Source: Loigolactobacillus rennini DSM 20253 (GTDB lineage Bacteria > Bacillota > Bacilli > Lactobacillales > Lactobacillaceae). From it: DNA of 64,000 nt. The notes below the pieces were generated by a model. That model worked only from the letters and a program-made list of their open reading frames with translations, made no database searches and was not told where the DNA came from. The stretch lies in NCBI RefSeq assembly GCF_001436505.1, contig NZ_AYYI01000005.1, positions 1-64,000 on the forward strand. Direction: 5' to 3'. The position numbers and the translations under genes are program-made. Positions 16,165-25,654 of the stretch are shown piece after piece. Each line of letters starts with the position of its first letter. Position 1 is the stretch's first letter.

Positions 16165-17074
16165 CTTTTTCTGCCATGAGTTTGTGCTGGATGCTACTAG
16201 CGGCTTGTTCGAAAGCTTGCTGTTCATTGGCGGTCAGCGCAACATCAATGATTCTTAAGACACCCGGACGGCCGATTAACGTGGGTTGACTAATGTAGAC
16301 TTGGTGTAGTGGATCCCAGCTAGAAAGGGGTAGTAACAAGTGCGCATCGCTAAAAATTGCTTGAATAACTAAAATGATGGCCGTGGCAACACTGTAATTG
16401 ATGTACCCTTTGCCAGTAATAATTTGTTCAGCACGCTGTTGGATCGTAGTTTCCAGTGCTTGATAATCGAGTTTACAGCGGCCGAGGACGTTTGCAATTG
16501 GCTGGGTATTGACATTGATGGTGGACCAAGCAGTAAATTGCTGGTCAGCATGTTCGCCTAGCATATAGCCTTGAACGTTTTGTGGCGAAACAAAAAGCGT
16601 TTCAGCAATCGTCCGCTGCATGCACATGGAATCTAGCAAAGTGCCGATGCCGAAAACTTGCTGCTGCGGTAAATTGGTTAAACGCTGTAACTCAGTGGAC
16701 ATGACGTCGCAGGGATCTGTCATGTTAAGCAAAATCCCGTAAAAGCCGCTGGCCATGATTTGTGGTGCGAGTTTTGCGAGCATCTGCTGATTTTGTTGTT
16801 GTTTAATGGCGATTTCTGAACGGGATGTCGGTGTCTTTTCGGCGCTTGCGATAATGACGATCGCGGCATCTCGTAGTTGGCAGTAATCCTGGATGGTAAT
16901 TTGGGTGTGGGTTTGCAAACCGATTTGTGCGTTTTCTAAATCTAGCTTTTCAGCGTAAGCGATCCGGTCTGTTTTATCAATTAAAACTAATTCATCCGTA
17001 ATGCCTTTGATCACCAACGTGTACGCTAAAGCTGCACCAACATGCCCTAAACCGATAATACCAATTTTGCGCAC
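16148..17074 (-). CDS. L-lactate/L-2-hydroxyisocaproate dehydrogenase-like protein
   Basis: A 308-residue member of the LDH/MDH superfamily closest to lactobacillus L-2-hydroxyacid dehydrogenases. NAD binding GLGHVGAA is at residues 8-15. Asp148 and catalytic His175 (GEHAD) are kept, and Arg85 is in the mobile loop. The arginine that binds the substrate carboxylate, three residues after Asp148 in LDH and HicDH, is Cys151 here (LDSMCMQ). Substrate choice may differ or activity may be lost. It is convergent with sfsA. Confidence 0.78.
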   Translation of the reverse strand: MRKIGIIGLGHVGAALAYTLVIKGITDELVLIDKTDRIAYAEKLDLENAQIGLQTHTQITIQDYCQLRDAAIVIIASAEKTPTSRSEIAIKQQQNQQMLAKLAPQIMASGFYGILLNMTDPCDVMSTELQRLTNLPQQQVFGIGTLLDSMCMQRTIAETLFVSPQNVQGYMLGEHADQQFTAWSTINVNTQPIANVLGRCKLDYQALETTIQQRAEQIITGKGYINYSVATAIILVIQAIFSDAHLLLPLSSWDPLHQVYISQPTLIGRPGVLRIIDVALTANEQQAFEQAASSIQHKLMAEKATALP

Positions 17075-17244
17075 TTCAAAGCCTCCTTAAAGCTACTTTA
17101 CAATTAACCTAGCGACAACTTTAGTATACGTGAAAAGGGATACAAAGTCGGTTTTGTGAGGAGACTTTAATCTAAATTTTAACAGAATGAAATGTAAAAC
17201 GATTTATGCAGCCCGTGGTTGTGCGTAATGAAAACTGAATATGT

Positions 17245-17277
17245 AAAAAGCTCATTTGTTTTTGCAAATGGGCTTTT
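17245..17277 (-). terminator. Terminator of the APC permease gene
   Basis: AAAAAGCTCATTTG pairs with CAAATGGGCTTTTT (17245-17258, 17264-17277) with one G-T pair. It gives a T-tract on both strands and lies eight bases after the permease stop on the minus strand. Confidence 0.85.
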
Positions 17278-17285
17278 TGATTTAG

Positions 17286-18683
17286 TTAAGACTTAGTTTG
17301 CTTTAACCGACTATGACGGTAACTATAAGTGGCATAGATCAGTAAACCTAAGGTCATCCAAATGAAGAAAACGATCCAGGTCACTTTTTGCAGTTGAATC
17401 ATCAATAAGACGCACATAAAGCAAGAAAGTAGTGGTATGACTGGATAAAATGGGACTTTAAATCCTTGCGGTAATTTATGGTAATCTGGTAAACGCCGTA
17501 AAAAGACAACGCCTAGTGAAACTAAAGAAAAGGCAAATAAAGTGCCAATGTTCACTAATTCAGTAATTTTGTCCAAAGGAATCAATGTTGCAAAAGTACT
17601 GGCAACAACAGCAAAAATCCAAGTATTAATGACAGGCACATGGGTTTTAGGACTGACTTTTGATAGTACTTTTGGCAATAAACCGTCGCGGCTGACGGCA
17701 AAAATCAAGCGAGTACCGCCGTATGACATGATGAGTAAAACAGTGGTCATGCCCACAACTGCGCCTAAAGCGACAATGCCAGCCACCCAATTTTGGTTCA
17801 TCAGTTTTAGGGCATATGCTACTGGATCTCCGACATTTAATTTTGTGTAATGGACAACCCCCACTAAAACAGCAGCAACAGCAGCGTATAGTAATGAAGC
17901 AATCCCTAATGATGAAATGATCCCGATTGGCATGTCCCGTTTAGGGTTGATCACTTCTTCTGAAGCAGTTGAGACCGCGTCAAATCCAATATAGGCATAA
18001 AAGGCTAGTGCTGCGCCAGACAAAATTCCGCCAGCACCATAAGGTAGAAATGGTTTGTAATTGGCCGGTTTAACGTAAAAAATTGCGACAGCTAAGAAAA
18101 TTAAAATAACGGCGACTTTAATGATTACCATAATGGAATTAACTCGGGTAGATTCCTTGAGTCCGCGTGCTAATAGATAGCCGATGAGTAGGGTGATTAA
18201 ACCGGCGATGATATCAATACCACCGCTTCCTTGATTATAAGCTTGACTGAAAAAGGCCGGGATAGTTAATCCAAACCCAGAAAGTAAGTTCTGAAAATAA
18301 GCGGACCAGCTAACGGCGACTGAAGCGACTGCAAACAAATATTCTGATACTAATGCCCAACCTAAAATCCAAGCAAGTAATTCACCAAATACCGTATAAA
18401 CATAAGTGTAAGCACTGCCAGCTAAAGGAATTGTCGACGCAAATTCTGAATAGCATAAGGCTGCTAAGGCACAGACAGCCGCAGCAAGAATGTAAGACAA
18501 CATCGCGCCGGGCCCAGCATAATTAGCTGCAATAATCCCGGGGGTAATAAAAATTCCTGCACCGACAACAGCACCCACACCCATTGCTGTCAAACTAAAA
18601 GCAGTTAATTGTCTTTCGAGGCCACCTTTTTTAAATTGACTGATATCGATTGGCTTTTTAGCAAACAATGAATGGTGGGACAT
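17286..18683 (-). CDS. APC-superfamily amino acid permease
   Basis: A 465-residue membrane transporter of about 12 segments. Signatures are GVGAVVGAGIFITPG in segment 1, YSEFASTIPLAGSAY, and FYAYIGFDAVSTASEEVINP. This is the YfnA/cationic-amino-acid type of APC permease. It is transcribed away from the branched-chain operon from a shared 274-base intergenic region. A link to uptake of branched-chain amino acids is attractive but not shown. Confidence 0.88.
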   Translation of the reverse strand: MSHHSLFAKKPIDISQFKKGGLERQLTAFSLTAMGVGAVVGAGIFITPGIIAANYAGPGAMLSYILAAAVCALAALCYSEFASTIPLAGSAYTYVYTVFGELLAWILGWALVSEYLFAVASVAVSWSAYFQNLLSGFGLTIPAFFSQAYNQGSGGIDIIAGLITLLIGYLLARGLKESTRVNSIMVIIKVAVILIFLAVAIFYVKPANYKPFLPYGAGGILSGAALAFYAYIGFDAVSTASEEVINPKRDMPIGIISSLGIASLLYAAVAAVLVGVVHYTKLNVGDPVAYALKLMNQNWVAGIVALGAVVGMTTVLLIMSYGGTRLIFAVSRDGLLPKVLSKVSPKTHVPVINTWIFAVVASTFATLIPLDKITELVNIGTLFAFSLVSLGVVFLRRLPDYHKLPQGFKVPFYPVIPLLSCFMCVLLMIQLQKVTWIVFFIWMTLGLLIYATYSYRHSRLKQTKS

Positions 18684-18869
18684 TTGGATTCCTCCTCTTC
18701 AATTGTTATATAACAGAGAATTAAGTTAGCTACATCATAATTGGTATAGATAATAAAAGTCAATACTAAAAAATGTTTTTTGTGACTTGTGATATAAAGA
18801 ACTTGATGTAAACATATTGATGATAATAACGGCGATAAATAAAGTGCAAGCATGTGATTTTTGGACAAA

Positions 18870-18906
18870 TGTAACCGGCTGCAAAAGAAAATAAACTTGT
18901 TATACT
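18870..18906 (+). promoter_or_regulatory. cre site and promoter of the branched-chain operon
   Basis: TGTAACCGGCTGCA at 18870-18883 fits the cre consensus at every defined position but one. It sits where the -35 box would be. An extended -10, TGTTATACT, ends at 18906, 51 bases before ptb. CcpA binding here should block the promoter in rich sugar. Confidence 0.6.
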
Positions 18907-18957
18907 GAAATTGAAATCATAAATAAAATTAGATTGGTATAGAAAGGTAATTGTGTT

Positions 18958-19794
18958 ATGACAGAAGTGAACGTCGCACTAATCGGTGCAAATCATCCAT
19001 CACTTTTTCAACTGGTGGCTAACTTCCGCCAAACATCACAATGGCATTTTTCATTATTTGGTGTCGGTCAGCCAGTTGCAAAAGTGCCTGCTAATGGTAC
19101 CTACCATCAAGCAGAGACTTTAGATGACGCGGTAACCGCTGGCTTGACTCGTGTGGCTGCCGGTGAATGTCAAGTTATTTTTAAGGGCATTGTTCAAACT
19201 CATAAGTTGTTAAAAGCGTTATTGCGGCCAGAATTTAATTTGAAAAAACAGTCATTATTATCTCATGTCGCTTTATTGGAATTGCCAGACTTGGCGCGGC
19301 CAGTATTGCTGTCGGATGCTGGGATGAACATTGCACCTAATTCAGAGCAGCTTGCTGCAATCGTGAATAACGCGGTGTATGCAGCCCATGCCATCGGTAA
19401 CGAGAAACCAAAAGTTGCGCTACTGAGTTCAGCTGAAAACTATAATCCCAAGATGCCATCTTCAGTGTTAACGCGGCAGGTAACGACTTATTTTCAGCAG
19501 CAGCCGATCGCAGCTGAAGTCTTTGGTCCGATTTCTTTGGACTTAGCTTTATCGCCAGCAGCTGTGCAGAAAAAGGCTTTTCAAGGGCCGATTGCTGGTG
19601 ATGCGGACATTTTAATTGTGCCAAACATCGATGCCGGCAATATTTTGTATAAAGCGTTGATGCTTTTTACTCCCATTCAAACTGGTGGCGTTATTATCGG
19701 TGCTAAAGTGCCAGTCGTTTTACCATCGCGCAGTGATCAAATTGAAAATAAAGCCGCGTCGTTACGGTTTGCTACACAATTAGCATCGCAATAA
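18958..19794 (+). CDS. ptb: Phosphate butyryltransferase (branched-chain acyl-CoA)
   Basis: A cytosolic enzyme (278 aa) that swaps CoA for phosphate on butyryl-, isobutyryl- or isovaleryl-CoA. It has the phosphotransacetylase fold, with KGIVQTHKLLKALL and LLSDAGMNIAPNSEQ near the active site and PNIDAGNILYKAL towards the end. The next gene is butyrate kinase, 12 bases away. Together with the dehydrogenase complex downstream this marks branched-chain keto acid use rather than butyrate fermentation. Confidence 0.88.
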   Translation: MTEVNVALIGANHPSLFQLVANFRQTSQWHFSLFGVGQPVAKVPANGTYHQAETLDDAVTAGLTRVAAGECQVIFKGIVQTHKLLKALLRPEFNLKKQSLLSHVALLELPDLARPVLLSDAGMNIAPNSEQLAAIVNNAVYAAHAIGNEKPKVALLSSAENYNPKMPSSVLTRQVTTYFQQQPIAAEVFGPISLDLALSPAAVQKKAFQGPIAGDADILIVPNIDAGNILYKALMLFTPIQTGGVIIGAKVPVVLPSRSDQIENKAASLRFATQLASQ

Positions 19795-19806
19795 GGAGGG
19801 GAGCTT

Positions 19807-20913
19807 GTGCCGCAATATGTATTAGTAATCAATCCGGGATCAACGTCAACTAAATTGGGTCTTTTTGTCGGGAAAAAGCAAGTCAAATTAGTGACTTTAG
19901 CGCACACAACCACTGAATTAGCGCCTTATGCTACCATTTTAGAACAAAAAGATTTTCGATTGCAGTTAATCCATCAGTTTTTAACGCAGCAGCAAATTGC
20001 TTTAACCGATTTAATGGCTTGTGTCGGTCGTGGTGGGATGATGCGCCCCATTTCTAGTGGGACTTACGTGGTTAGTCCGGCAATGCTAGCAGATTTGCGG
20101 TCGGCGAAATATGGGGAACATGCATCGAACTTAGGGGCAATTTTAGCGGACGCTGTAGCTAAAAAAGCAGGGTGTCAAGCTTACATTGTTGATCCTGTGG
20201 TGGTGGATGAACTGACACCGGTGGCTAGATTGTCGGGTGAACCGAATTGGCCGCGGCGCTCTGCTTTTCACGCACTGAATCAAAAAGCGGTTGCGCGGCA
20301 AGTGTTGGCGGAAAAAGGCATTCAGTATGAACAAGCAGATGTAATTGTGGCGCATTTAGGTGGCGGTATTAGCATTGGTGCTCATCAGCACGGTCGGGTG
20401 ATCGATGTGAATAATGGATTAGACGGCGAAGGCCCTTATAGCCCTACCCGGACCGGACATATCAGTGCGATGGCGCTGATCGACTATATTTATCAGCAAC
20501 AGCCAGATAAAGAAAAATTAAAACGGATGATCACTCGTCAAGGCGGGTTGAGTGCTTATTTGCATTCAACTGATGTTGCCGCGGCAGTTAAAAAGGCAGA
20601 AGCAGGTGATCAGCGAATTGCGTTGATCCTAGCGGGGATGGTCTATCAAATCAACAAGGAGATTGCCGCACAGGCAAGTGTCTTGCAAGGACATGTTCAG
20701 CGGATTATTTTAACCGGTGGTTTAGCGCATTCGCAGTATTTAACACAAGCGATCACTGAACAGATCAGTTGGCTTGCTCCAGTGACTGTTTTTCCAGGTG
20801 AAATTGAAATGCAGGCGCTAAATGCCGGTGTTCAGCGGGTTAGTAATCATGAAACGAAGGTCAAAGACTACCAAACGGAAGCGGAGGTTTTGGCTGATGG
20901 CAGAACAATATGA
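19807..20913 (+). CDS. buk: Butyrate kinase (branched-chain acyl kinase)
   Basis: This ASKHA-fold kinase (368 aa) transfers phosphate from butyryl- or branched acyl-phosphate to ADP, so it yields ATP. Motifs are INPGSTSTKLGLF at the N-terminus, FHALNQKAVAR, VAHLGGGISIGAHQHGRV and RIILTGGLAHS. It starts at GTG 19807 after AAGGAGGGG. Its 3' end overlaps the dihydrolipoyl dehydrogenase gene by 17 bases. Confidence 0.9.
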   Translation: MPQYVLVINPGSTSTKLGLFVGKKQVKLVTLAHTTTELAPYATILEQKDFRLQLIHQFLTQQQIALTDLMACVGRGGMMRPISSGTYVVSPAMLADLRSAKYGEHASNLGAILADAVAKKAGCQAYIVDPVVVDELTPVARLSGEPNWPRRSAFHALNQKAVARQVLAEKGIQYEQADVIVAHLGGGISIGAHQHGRVIDVNNGLDGEGPYSPTRTGHISAMALIDYIYQQQPDKEKLKRMITRQGGLSAYLHSTDVAAAVKKAEAGDQRIALILAGMVYQINKEIAAQASVLQGHVQRIILTGGLAHSQYLTQAITEQISWLAPVTVFPGEIEMQALNAGVQRVSNHETKVKDYQTEAEVLADGRTI

Positions 20914-22309
20914 TTTAGTAGTAATCGGTGGCGGCTTTGGTGGTTATTCGGCAGCGATTCGGGCGCATCAACTCGGACAAAAAGTGGCGTTAGTCGAAGA
21001 AGCAGAAATGGGCGGGACTTGTTTAAACCGCGGTTGTATTCCTACCAAGGCACTGTTAAAGAGTACGCAAGTGCTTAAAGAGATCCGGCAAAGCCAGTCT
21101 TTTGGTTTAAAGCTAACTGGTGATGTGGTCCCTGACTTTAAGGCTATTCAAGCACGAAAGACAAAAATCATTCAACAACTGCAACAAGGCATTCAATTTT
21201 TGATGAAAAAGAACAAAATTACGGTTTATCACGGGCACGCAACAATTTTAGGCACGTCGATTTTTTCACCAGAACCAGATACTGTTCGCGTCGAAACTAC
21301 TACGGGCGATGTTGAGATTTCGGCACCACATCTGTTAGTGGCAACTGGTTCGCGACCGCGCAGCTTACCGAACGTGACTATCGATGAAGACAAAATTTTA
21401 TCGTCCACTGGTGTATTGGCCTTATCGCAACTGCCTAAATCCATGGCCATCGTCGGTGGCGGGGTGATCGGTGTTGAGTTAGCCGCGATTTTAAATGAAT
21501 TGGGTGTTACGGTCACAATCATTGAATATACTGGCCAGTTACTACCTAATGAAAATGCGCAAGTTGCGCAGCAGTTGCTTAAGCAATTTAAAAAACAAGG
21601 GATTCAGGTGCATTTGAATACGGCGGTGCAAACCATTGATACTGACGCACAGCAGCAAGTTGTCCATGCAAAGAAGGATCAAGAAGTCATTGACGTGCAA
21701 GCTGAGCGGGTGTTGATGGCAGTTGGTCGTCAGCCTAACTTAGAGGAATTGGGCTTGGACGCTGCCGGGGTGCAGTACACCAAAGCGGGAATTACGGTGG
21801 ACCAGCACTATCAAACTAACATTAAGAATATTTATGCCATTGGCGATGTCATTCCAACCTTACAATTAGCCCATGTTGCGATTAAGGAAGGGTTACTTGC
21901 TGTTGAGCATATGGTTAACGGCGCAGCACCTAGCTTAAATTATGAGCAGGTCCCGCGTTGTGTCTACACCGCGCCAGAGATTGCCAGTGTTGGCCGGGTG
22001 GATGGGCAAGTGACCGAAGCGACGAAAGCACAAACGGGTCAATTTAATTTTCAAGCTAACGGTAAAGCGATGATTGAAGGAGCCACCGCTGGCCAAGTTA
22101 AAATTTTTGCAGATAAAGCAACCGATGACTTGGTGGGGATGAGTATTATGGGTGCTCATGCAACTGATATGATCGGCGAAGGGGCTGTGGCGCTCTACCT
22201 AAATGCCAGTCCCGCTGAAATCGCGGAAACGGTTCACCCGCACCCGACTTTAGTCGAAGCCGTGATGGAAGCAGCCGCAGATGTTTATCAACAGGCGATT
22301 AATCAATAA
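20897..22309 (+). CDS. lpd: Dihydrolipoyl dehydrogenase (E3)
   Basis: This FAD enzyme (470 aa) reoxidises the lipoyl arm of the 2-oxoacid dehydrogenase complex and makes NADH. It has the FAD motif GGGFGGYSAA, the redox disulfide GGTCLNRGCIPTK, NAD motif VGGGVIGVE and the C-terminal HPHPT histidine/glutamate pair. ATG 20897 is chosen because the earlier in-frame start lies inside buk without a ribosome binding site, while GGAGG precedes 20897. Confidence 0.92.
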   Translation: MAEQYDLVVIGGGFGGYSAAIRAHQLGQKVALVEEAEMGGTCLNRGCIPTKALLKSTQVLKEIRQSQSFGLKLTGDVVPDFKAIQARKTKIIQQLQQGIQFLMKKNKITVYHGHATILGTSIFSPEPDTVRVETTTGDVEISAPHLLVATGSRPRSLPNVTIDEDKILSSTGVLALSQLPKSMAIVGGGVIGVELAAILNELGVTVTIIEYTGQLLPNENAQVAQQLLKQFKKQGIQVHLNTAVQTIDTDAQQQVVHAKKDQEVIDVQAERVLMAVGRQPNLEELGLDAAGVQYTKAGITVDQHYQTNIKNIYAIGDVIPTLQLAHVAIKEGLLAVEHMVNGAAPSLNYEQVPRCVYTAPEIASVGRVDGQVTEATKAQTGQFNFQANGKAMIEGATAGQVKIFADKATDDLVGMSIMGAHATDMIGEGAVALYLNASPAEIAETVHPHPTLVEAVMEAAADVYQQAINQ

Positions 22310-22324
22310 GAAAGGTGCGATTAG

Positions 22325-23308
22325 ATGAAAACTCTAGCAGCTTCAAAACTTGGAAAAGATGACTTAATTGCCACGTACCGGCTAATTAAATTGGGCCGGC
22401 GTTTAGATGAACGACTTTGGCAATTAAATCGAATCGGTAAAGTTGCTTTCCACATCTCAGGACAAGGCTCTGAAGTGGCACAAGCAGCGATGATCAAAGC
22501 TTTTAATACTAAACGGGATTATTTCTTACCCTATTATCGGGACATGACTGCCGCAATGGGCTGGGGTGTGACTGCAGAACAAATTATGGCAGGGTCATTA
22601 GGGAAAGCTGCTGATCCCAGTTCTCATGGCCGGCAAATGCCAAATCACTACGGTTCAGTGGCACACCGAATCGTTTCTTTTGGGTCAACAGTGACAACCC
22701 AATATTTACTGGCAACTGGCGTGGCTTACGCAGCATTGTTAGATCATAAAGATTACGTCACTTTAGTGACAACCGGTGAAGGTTCTACTGCTCAGGGGGA
22801 TTTCCATGAAGCATTGAATATTGCCAGTATTAAAAAATTACCGGTAGTGTTTGCGATCGAAAATAATGGTTATGCGATTTCCACGCCTAACCGCGAAGAA
22901 TTCGCGGTTAAACAGCTAGCTGAACGGGGTAAGGCCTATAATATGCCAGCAGAAGCGGTAGATGGTCATGATTTTACTGCCACTTATCAAGCATTTGCCA
23001 AAGCAGTTTCCCGAGCGGAAAAAGGAAAGGGGCCAACGTTGATTGAAGTGATGGTGGATCGTTTGACCGGCCATTCGTCAGATGATAACCAAAATGTTTA
23101 TCGTTCTAAAGAAGAAATGGCCGCACTTAAAGAAAATGACAATGTGCCTTTGTTTGAAAAACAATTAAGTGAAGAAAAAATTTTAACGCCAGCTGAGATA
23201 GCTAATATTGATGCAGAAATCAAAGAGATGGTTAATCAAGCGACCCAAGCAGCAGAAAAATTACCAGCACCGGCAGCTGAGACACTATTAGATCACGTTT
23301 ATGCTTAA
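22325..23308 (+). CDS. bkdA: Branched-chain 2-oxoacid dehydrogenase E1 alpha
   Basis: The thiamine diphosphate-binding subunit (327 aa) of the E1 decarboxylase. The cofactor motif runs from GEGSTAQGDFHEALNIA to the NN of ENNGYAIS. HISGQGSE and SSHGRQMPNH are typical of the branched-chain or generic 2-oxoacid E1 alpha rather than pyruvate E1. The gene is 15 bases after lpd and 17 before E1 beta. Confidence 0.9.
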   Translation: MKTLAASKLGKDDLIATYRLIKLGRRLDERLWQLNRIGKVAFHISGQGSEVAQAAMIKAFNTKRDYFLPYYRDMTAAMGWGVTAEQIMAGSLGKAADPSSHGRQMPNHYGSVAHRIVSFGSTVTTQYLLATGVAYAALLDHKDYVTLVTTGEGSTAQGDFHEALNIASIKKLPVVFAIENNGYAISTPNREEFAVKQLAERGKAYNMPAEAVDGHDFTATYQAFAKAVSRAEKGKGPTLIEVMVDRLTGHSSDDNQNVYRSKEEMAALKENDNVPLFEKQLSEEKILTPAEIANIDAEIKEMVNQATQAAEKLPAPAAETLLDHVYA

Positions 23309-23325
23309 GGAAAGGAGGCGTCGTC

Positions 23326-24306
23326 ATGACTGAACACACTTATTTAGAAGCACTTAATTTAGCGATGCATGAAGAATTTGCCCGTGACCCGGGGGTTGTC
23401 GTTTTCGGTGAAGACGTCGGCGGTGATAAAGGCGGGGTTTTCGGTGCCACTAAAGGGTTAGCCGCTGCTTTCGGTGATCAGCGCGTATTTAACTCGCCTT
23501 TAGGAGAAAGTGGCATTGCGGGTTTGGCAATTGGTTTAGGATTAATGGGTCACCATGCGATTGCTGAATTTCAATTTGCAGATTATATTTTACCAGCCGT
23601 CAACCAAATTATGTCAGAAGCGGCCCGGATGCGTTACCGGACTGCAGGCGATTGGACGGCACCGATCGTTTTTCGAACGCCCTATGGTGGTGGCGTACAC
23701 GGTGGTTTTTACCATTCGCAAACAACAGATAAAGTTTTTGCTGGTCAGCCTGGTTTACGGATTGTGACACCATCAACGGTTTATGACGCTAAAGGATTAC
23801 TCAAAGCTGCGATTCGTTCAGAAGATCCCGTTTTGTTCTATGAGCATAAACGACTTTACCGGTCTTTAAAGGCTGATATACCAGATGAAGATTATGTGGT
23901 GCCTTTGGATAAAGCGCAAGTTTTACAACAAGGTGATGACATTACTGTTATGGCCTACGGAACGATGCTACAGCATGCGTTGAATGCTGCCAAAGCTTTG
24001 CAAGCAGAAGATATTTCGACCGAAGTGGTAGATTTACGGACACTTTATCCGTTAGATCAAGAAACCATTTTAGCGGCAGCAAAGAAGACCGGGAAGGTGC
24101 TGTTAATTAGCGAAGATACTAAAGAAGCCAGCATTATCAACAACGTGGCGGCTATTATTGCTGAACAAGCCTTATTTGATTTAGATGCGCCGGTTCAGCA
24201 GTTAGCGGGCCCACTGGCACCAGGCATGTCTTATGCGTTAGAAGATGAATTTTTAGTCAGTGCAGAGCAAGTGCAGGCAGCTATGCGTGAATTGGCTCAG
24301 TTTTAA
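23326..24306 (+). CDS. bkdB: Branched-chain 2-oxoacid dehydrogenase E1 beta
   Basis: The partner of E1 alpha (326 aa), forming the alpha2beta2 E1. Conserved parts are VVFGEDVGGDKGGVFGATKGL, FNSPLGESGIAG, AEFQFADYI, and the C-terminal transketolase domain (VVDLRTLYPLD). It is preceded by AAAGGAGG. Gene names vary between species, so the symbol follows the common order only. Confidence 0.9.
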   Translation: MTEHTYLEALNLAMHEEFARDPGVVVFGEDVGGDKGGVFGATKGLAAAFGDQRVFNSPLGESGIAGLAIGLGLMGHHAIAEFQFADYILPAVNQIMSEAARMRYRTAGDWTAPIVFRTPYGGGVHGGFYHSQTTDKVFAGQPGLRIVTPSTVYDAKGLLKAAIRSEDPVLFYEHKRLYRSLKADIPDEDYVVPLDKAQVLQQGDDITVMAYGTMLQHALNAAKALQAEDISTEVVDLRTLYPLDQETILAAAKKTGKVLLISEDTKEASIINNVAAIIAEQALFDLDAPVQQLAGPLAPGMSYALEDEFLVSAEQVQAAMRELAQF

Positions 24307-24322
24307 GTGAGGAGTTGAGGGT

Positions 24323-25606
24323 ATGAAGACCATTGAGCTTAAAATGCCACAGTTAGGTGAAAGTGTGACGGAAGGTGTCCTCACAAGCTGGTTAGTGAAA
24401 GCAGGCGACGAAATTGCTCAGTATGATCCAGTAGCTGAAGTTGAAAACGATAAAGTGGTGACAGAGATACCAGCTAGTGAAGGGGGAACGGTAAAAGAAT
24501 TACTGGTTCAAGAAAATGAAACCGTTCCCGTAGATGCGCCGATCATGACATTAACGGTCGCTGGCGAAGCAACAGAAGCAGCGGCAAAACCAGCACCGCA
24601 GGCTCCAGAAAAGGTAACGGAGGAAACACCAGCAACAGTCACGCAATCAAACGAACCAGAAAAGCCAAAGCCAGAACCAGCAGCTGGTCAGCCGCGCTTT
24701 TCACCTGCAGTGTTGAGTTTGGCCCAGGCACACGATATCGATTTAAACCACCTTACAGGGACGGGAAAACACCAGCGGATCACCCGAAAAGATGTGCAAC
24801 GAGCAATTGAACAAAAAGCAGCGGCGCCGACTACTGAAGCGTCTAAACCTGCCCCTACAAAACCTGCTAAACCTGCAGCACCCAAACCAGCTGCTAAGTC
24901 AGCTGACGACAGTCAAGCTGTACCCGCGTCTAACATTCGCAAAACAATTGCGCGTAATATGCTACAAAGTGTCCATGAAATTCCGCAAGCTTGGACCATG
25001 ATTGAAGTGGATGTGACGAATTTAGCCGCTTTACGTAACCAAAATAAAGCTGCGTTTAAAGCAGATGCTGGCTTTTCATTATCTTATTTCCCATTCTTCG
25101 TCAAGGCGGTTGCACAAAGTTTGAAGCGGCATCAACGATTAAATAGTAGCTGGCAGGATAATCAAATTATCCACCATGATGACATTAATTTAGGCATTGC
25201 CGTGGCAACGGATGACGCATTATATGTGCCGGTGATTAAACATGCGGATCGCTTGAGCATTGCTGGCATTGCGCATGAAATCAACCGCTTAGCAACTAGT
25301 GTTCGTGAAGGCAAACTCACCGCTGCTGATATGTCAGGTGGGACATTTACCGTTAATAATACAGGTTCCTTTGGTTCAGTGGCTTCCATGGGAATTATCA
25401 ATTATCCGCAAGCCGCAATTTTACAAGTTGAAACCATTCGTCGCGAAGTTGCGGTGACAAAAGATAATCAAATCGGTATTCGGCAAAAAGTAAACCTGTG
25501 CTTAACCTTAGATCATAGGTTACTGGATGGCTTAGCTGCAGGTCACTTTTTAAATGACCTGAAACAGATTTTAGAAAATTATCAAGTCGATACCGAGATT
25601 TATTAA
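24323..25606 (+). CDS. bkdC: Branched-chain 2-oxoacid dehydrogenase E2 (acyltransferase)
   Basis: The core acyltransferase (427 aa). One lipoyl domain spans residues 1 to about 80 with the lipoylated lysine in VENDKVVTE. An Ala/Pro/Glu linker, a peripheral subunit-binding domain (about 125-165, RFSPAVLSLA ... RITRKDV) and a second Ala/Pro linker follow. The catalytic domain from about 200 ends in DHRLLDG with the active-site histidine. All parts are intact. It needs a lipoate ligase encoded elsewhere. Confidence 0.91.
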   Translation: MKTIELKMPQLGESVTEGVLTSWLVKAGDEIAQYDPVAEVENDKVVTEIPASEGGTVKELLVQENETVPVDAPIMTLTVAGEATEAAAKPAPQAPEKVTEETPATVTQSNEPEKPKPEPAAGQPRFSPAVLSLAQAHDIDLNHLTGTGKHQRITRKDVQRAIEQKAAAPTTEASKPAPTKPAKPAAPKPAAKSADDSQAVPASNIRKTIARNMLQSVHEIPQAWTMIEVDVTNLAALRNQNKAAFKADAGFSLSYFPFFVKAVAQSLKRHQRLNSSWQDNQIIHHDDINLGIAVATDDALYVPVIKHADRLSIAGIAHEINRLATSVREGKLTAADMSGGTFTVNNTGSFGSVASMGIINYPQAAILQVETIRREVAVTKDNQIGIRQKVNLCLTLDHRLLDGLAAGHFLNDLKQILENYQVDTEIY

Positions 25607-25654
25607 TTTAGGGTCCAAGGTTCCAAATAGGATAAATTTAAGGGAGGGTTCACC

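Noticed and set aside
18605-18868. 87-codon minus-strand frame at the start of the APC permease
   Set aside because: It overlaps the 5' end of the permease in another frame and the promoter region; composition is not protein-like.
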